In this document: one piece after another, positions 5,394-6,087 of the stretch
Numbering within the stretch: the stretch's first letter is position 1
Layout: each line of letters starts with the position of its first letter
NCBI GenBank assembly: GCA_902797925.1
Contig: CADBUT010000151.1
Location: forward strand, 1 to 6,087
Direction of reading: 5' to 3'
DNA from: an uncultured Spirochaetaceae bacterium
GTDB lineage: Bacteria; Spirochaetota; Spirochaetia; Treponematales; Treponemataceae
DNA: 6,087 nucleotides
The notes under the pieces: model-generated
Database searches by the model: none
The model's input: the letters and a program-made list of their open reading frames with translations, nothing else
What the model was told of the DNA's origin: nothing
Program-made: the position numbers and the translations under genes

Positions 5394-6087
5394 TTATTCT
5401 AGTATTATGCCTTTGAGCATGGCTACGTCGTTGCCGCAATAAGTGAGGTAGAGCGGTGCTTTGCCGCACGAAAGGTCTACCGGGCTTGAGAATTTTTCCC
5501 AGTTGTTTGTGAATTCAACCTTGATTTTGGCAAGAGCGGGCGCATCAAGTGCGGTTTTAACCTCAAAAGTGCCGCTGCAATAGCCGCGCGTGATAATCGT
5601 AATCTTCTTTGTGTCTTTGAAGTCAAAGTATTTGAAGCCGATTGTGTCGCCGCCTCTTATGTTTTCGATGTGGCCTTCAATTTCATCGCCGTCTTTTCCG
5701 TCTTGCGTAAGGCGCGGGTAGCTGCCGGGCGTGAAAAAGTTGTTTTCTTTTCTATTATAAAGGCTGCATGCAATGTGCGCTGAATATTCGCCCTTGCCAT
5801 TAAGAGGTGCGCCGTTCAGGCCGCAAGAAGTCATCTCAACTTGCGGAATTGAACCGTCTGGCAGAATCTCAATCTTTTCGGCGCAGCCCTGACGGCTGTA
5901 CCAGTTGCCGTTTGTCTGCCGGTGATAGAAAACGTACCAGCTGTCTTTTATCTTGATGATGCTGCCGTGGTTGTTGCCGCCTTCGTTAGAAACTAGCACA
6001 CCGCCTGAGACAAAATATTTGCGCGGGTACTCGCAAGTTGCATAGCAAAGTTCGCGCATAGTCTCGCATGAATAGATGAAGCAATAA
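5394..6087 (-). CDS. GH43-family glycosidase with CBM6-like C-terminal domain, N-terminal part outside the window
   Basis: The minus-strand frame is open from the right edge to a TAA at 5394-5396, giving about 230 residues. The frame continues upstream of the ATG at 6059 (YCFIYSCET, then MRELCYAT), which fits the family's usual YxxYSsxxxHELCYATS strand, so that ATG is internal and the true start lies beyond the window. Family 43 marks are ELCYAT, GGVLVSN, NNHGSI (with the conserved His), WYVFYHRQTNG, DGSIPQVEMTS and AHIAC. From about fragment residue 119 a beta-rich region with IENIRGGDTIGFKYFDF and a final LYLTYCG resembles a CBM6 carbohydrate-binding module. Such enzymes act as arabinofuranosidases or xylosidases on hemicellulose; the substrate cannot be fixed from this part, and the catalytic acids are not all in view. 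It converges on the large sensor gene, with 247 bases between their stops, so the two are not co-transcribed. Confidence 0.9.
   Translation of the reverse strand, partial: YCFIYSCETMRELCYATCEYPRKYFVSGGVLVSNEGGNNHGSIIKIKDSWYVFYHRQTNGNWYSRQGCAEKIEILPDGSIPQVEMTSCGLNGAPLNGKGEYSAHIACSLYNRKENNFFTPGSYPRLTQDGKDGDEIEGHIENIRGGDTIGFKYFDFKDTKKITIITRGYCSGTFEVKTALDAPALAKIKVEFTNNWEKFSSPVDLSCGKAPLYLTYCGNDVAMLKGIILE

Noticed and set aside
5170..5469. Open frames in the convergent gap on both strands
   Set aside because: They are translations of the inverted-repeat and HAEFISAS-type elements and run into the GH43 gene; no ribosome binding sites.
5394..6059. ATG at 6059 as the true start of the GH43 gene
   Set aside because: The frame stays open to the window edge, and the residues before it match the conserved GH43 strand, so this ATG is internal.

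Overview
The window reads as a piece of chromosome from a host-associated, carbohydrate-using bacterium, most probably a gut or rumen spirochaete of the Treponema type. This assignment is inference. It rests on moderate-to-low GC coding sequence, a large multi-PAS diguanylate cyclase beside a second GGDEF remnant, a GH43 glycosidase, and intergenic repeats of the kind that translate as HAEFISAST-like and SSATKQSN-like peptides, which I associate with such genomes. No ribosomal or other phylogenetic marker is present.

Layout from left to right: (1) bases 1-216 hold the C-terminal end of a GGDEF-like protein that begins outside the window. (2) Bases 228-695 encode a small, AT-rich four-helix membrane protein with RDD-family-like features; it has its own Shine-Dalgarno overlapping the upstream stop. 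(3) Bases 683-1033 are a tandem array with an exact 41-bp period. Each unit carries two palindromes, and the first, degenerate unit runs into the stop codon of the membrane-protein gene. (4) Bases 1034-1411 are non-coding and hold several short dispersed hairpin repeats. (5) A sigma70-type promoter (1412-1439) lies directly on top of the start codon at 1448, with no ribosome binding site, so a leaderless mRNA is likely. (6) Bases 1448-5146 encode a 1232-residue soluble sensor diguanylate cyclase: three PAS-like domains, five tandem sensor modules at a 133-residue pitch, and a GGDEF domain with an intact catalytic motif but no RxxD inhibitory site. (7) Bases 5147-5393, between convergent genes, are filled with inverted-repeat and hairpin elements, one of which matches in inverted orientation a sequence upstream of the large gene. 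(8) On the minus strand, 5394 to the right edge encodes the C-terminal part of a GH43 arabinofuranosidase/xylosidase with a CBM6-like tail.

Functionally, the large protein should turn cytoplasmic signals into c-di-GMP. Nothing in the sequence ties it directly to the membrane protein or the glycosidase. The unusual elements are the 41-bp double-palindrome array, the regular five-module sensor ladder and the predicted leaderless start. I see no CRISPR array, tRNA, rRNA, transposase or phage gene.
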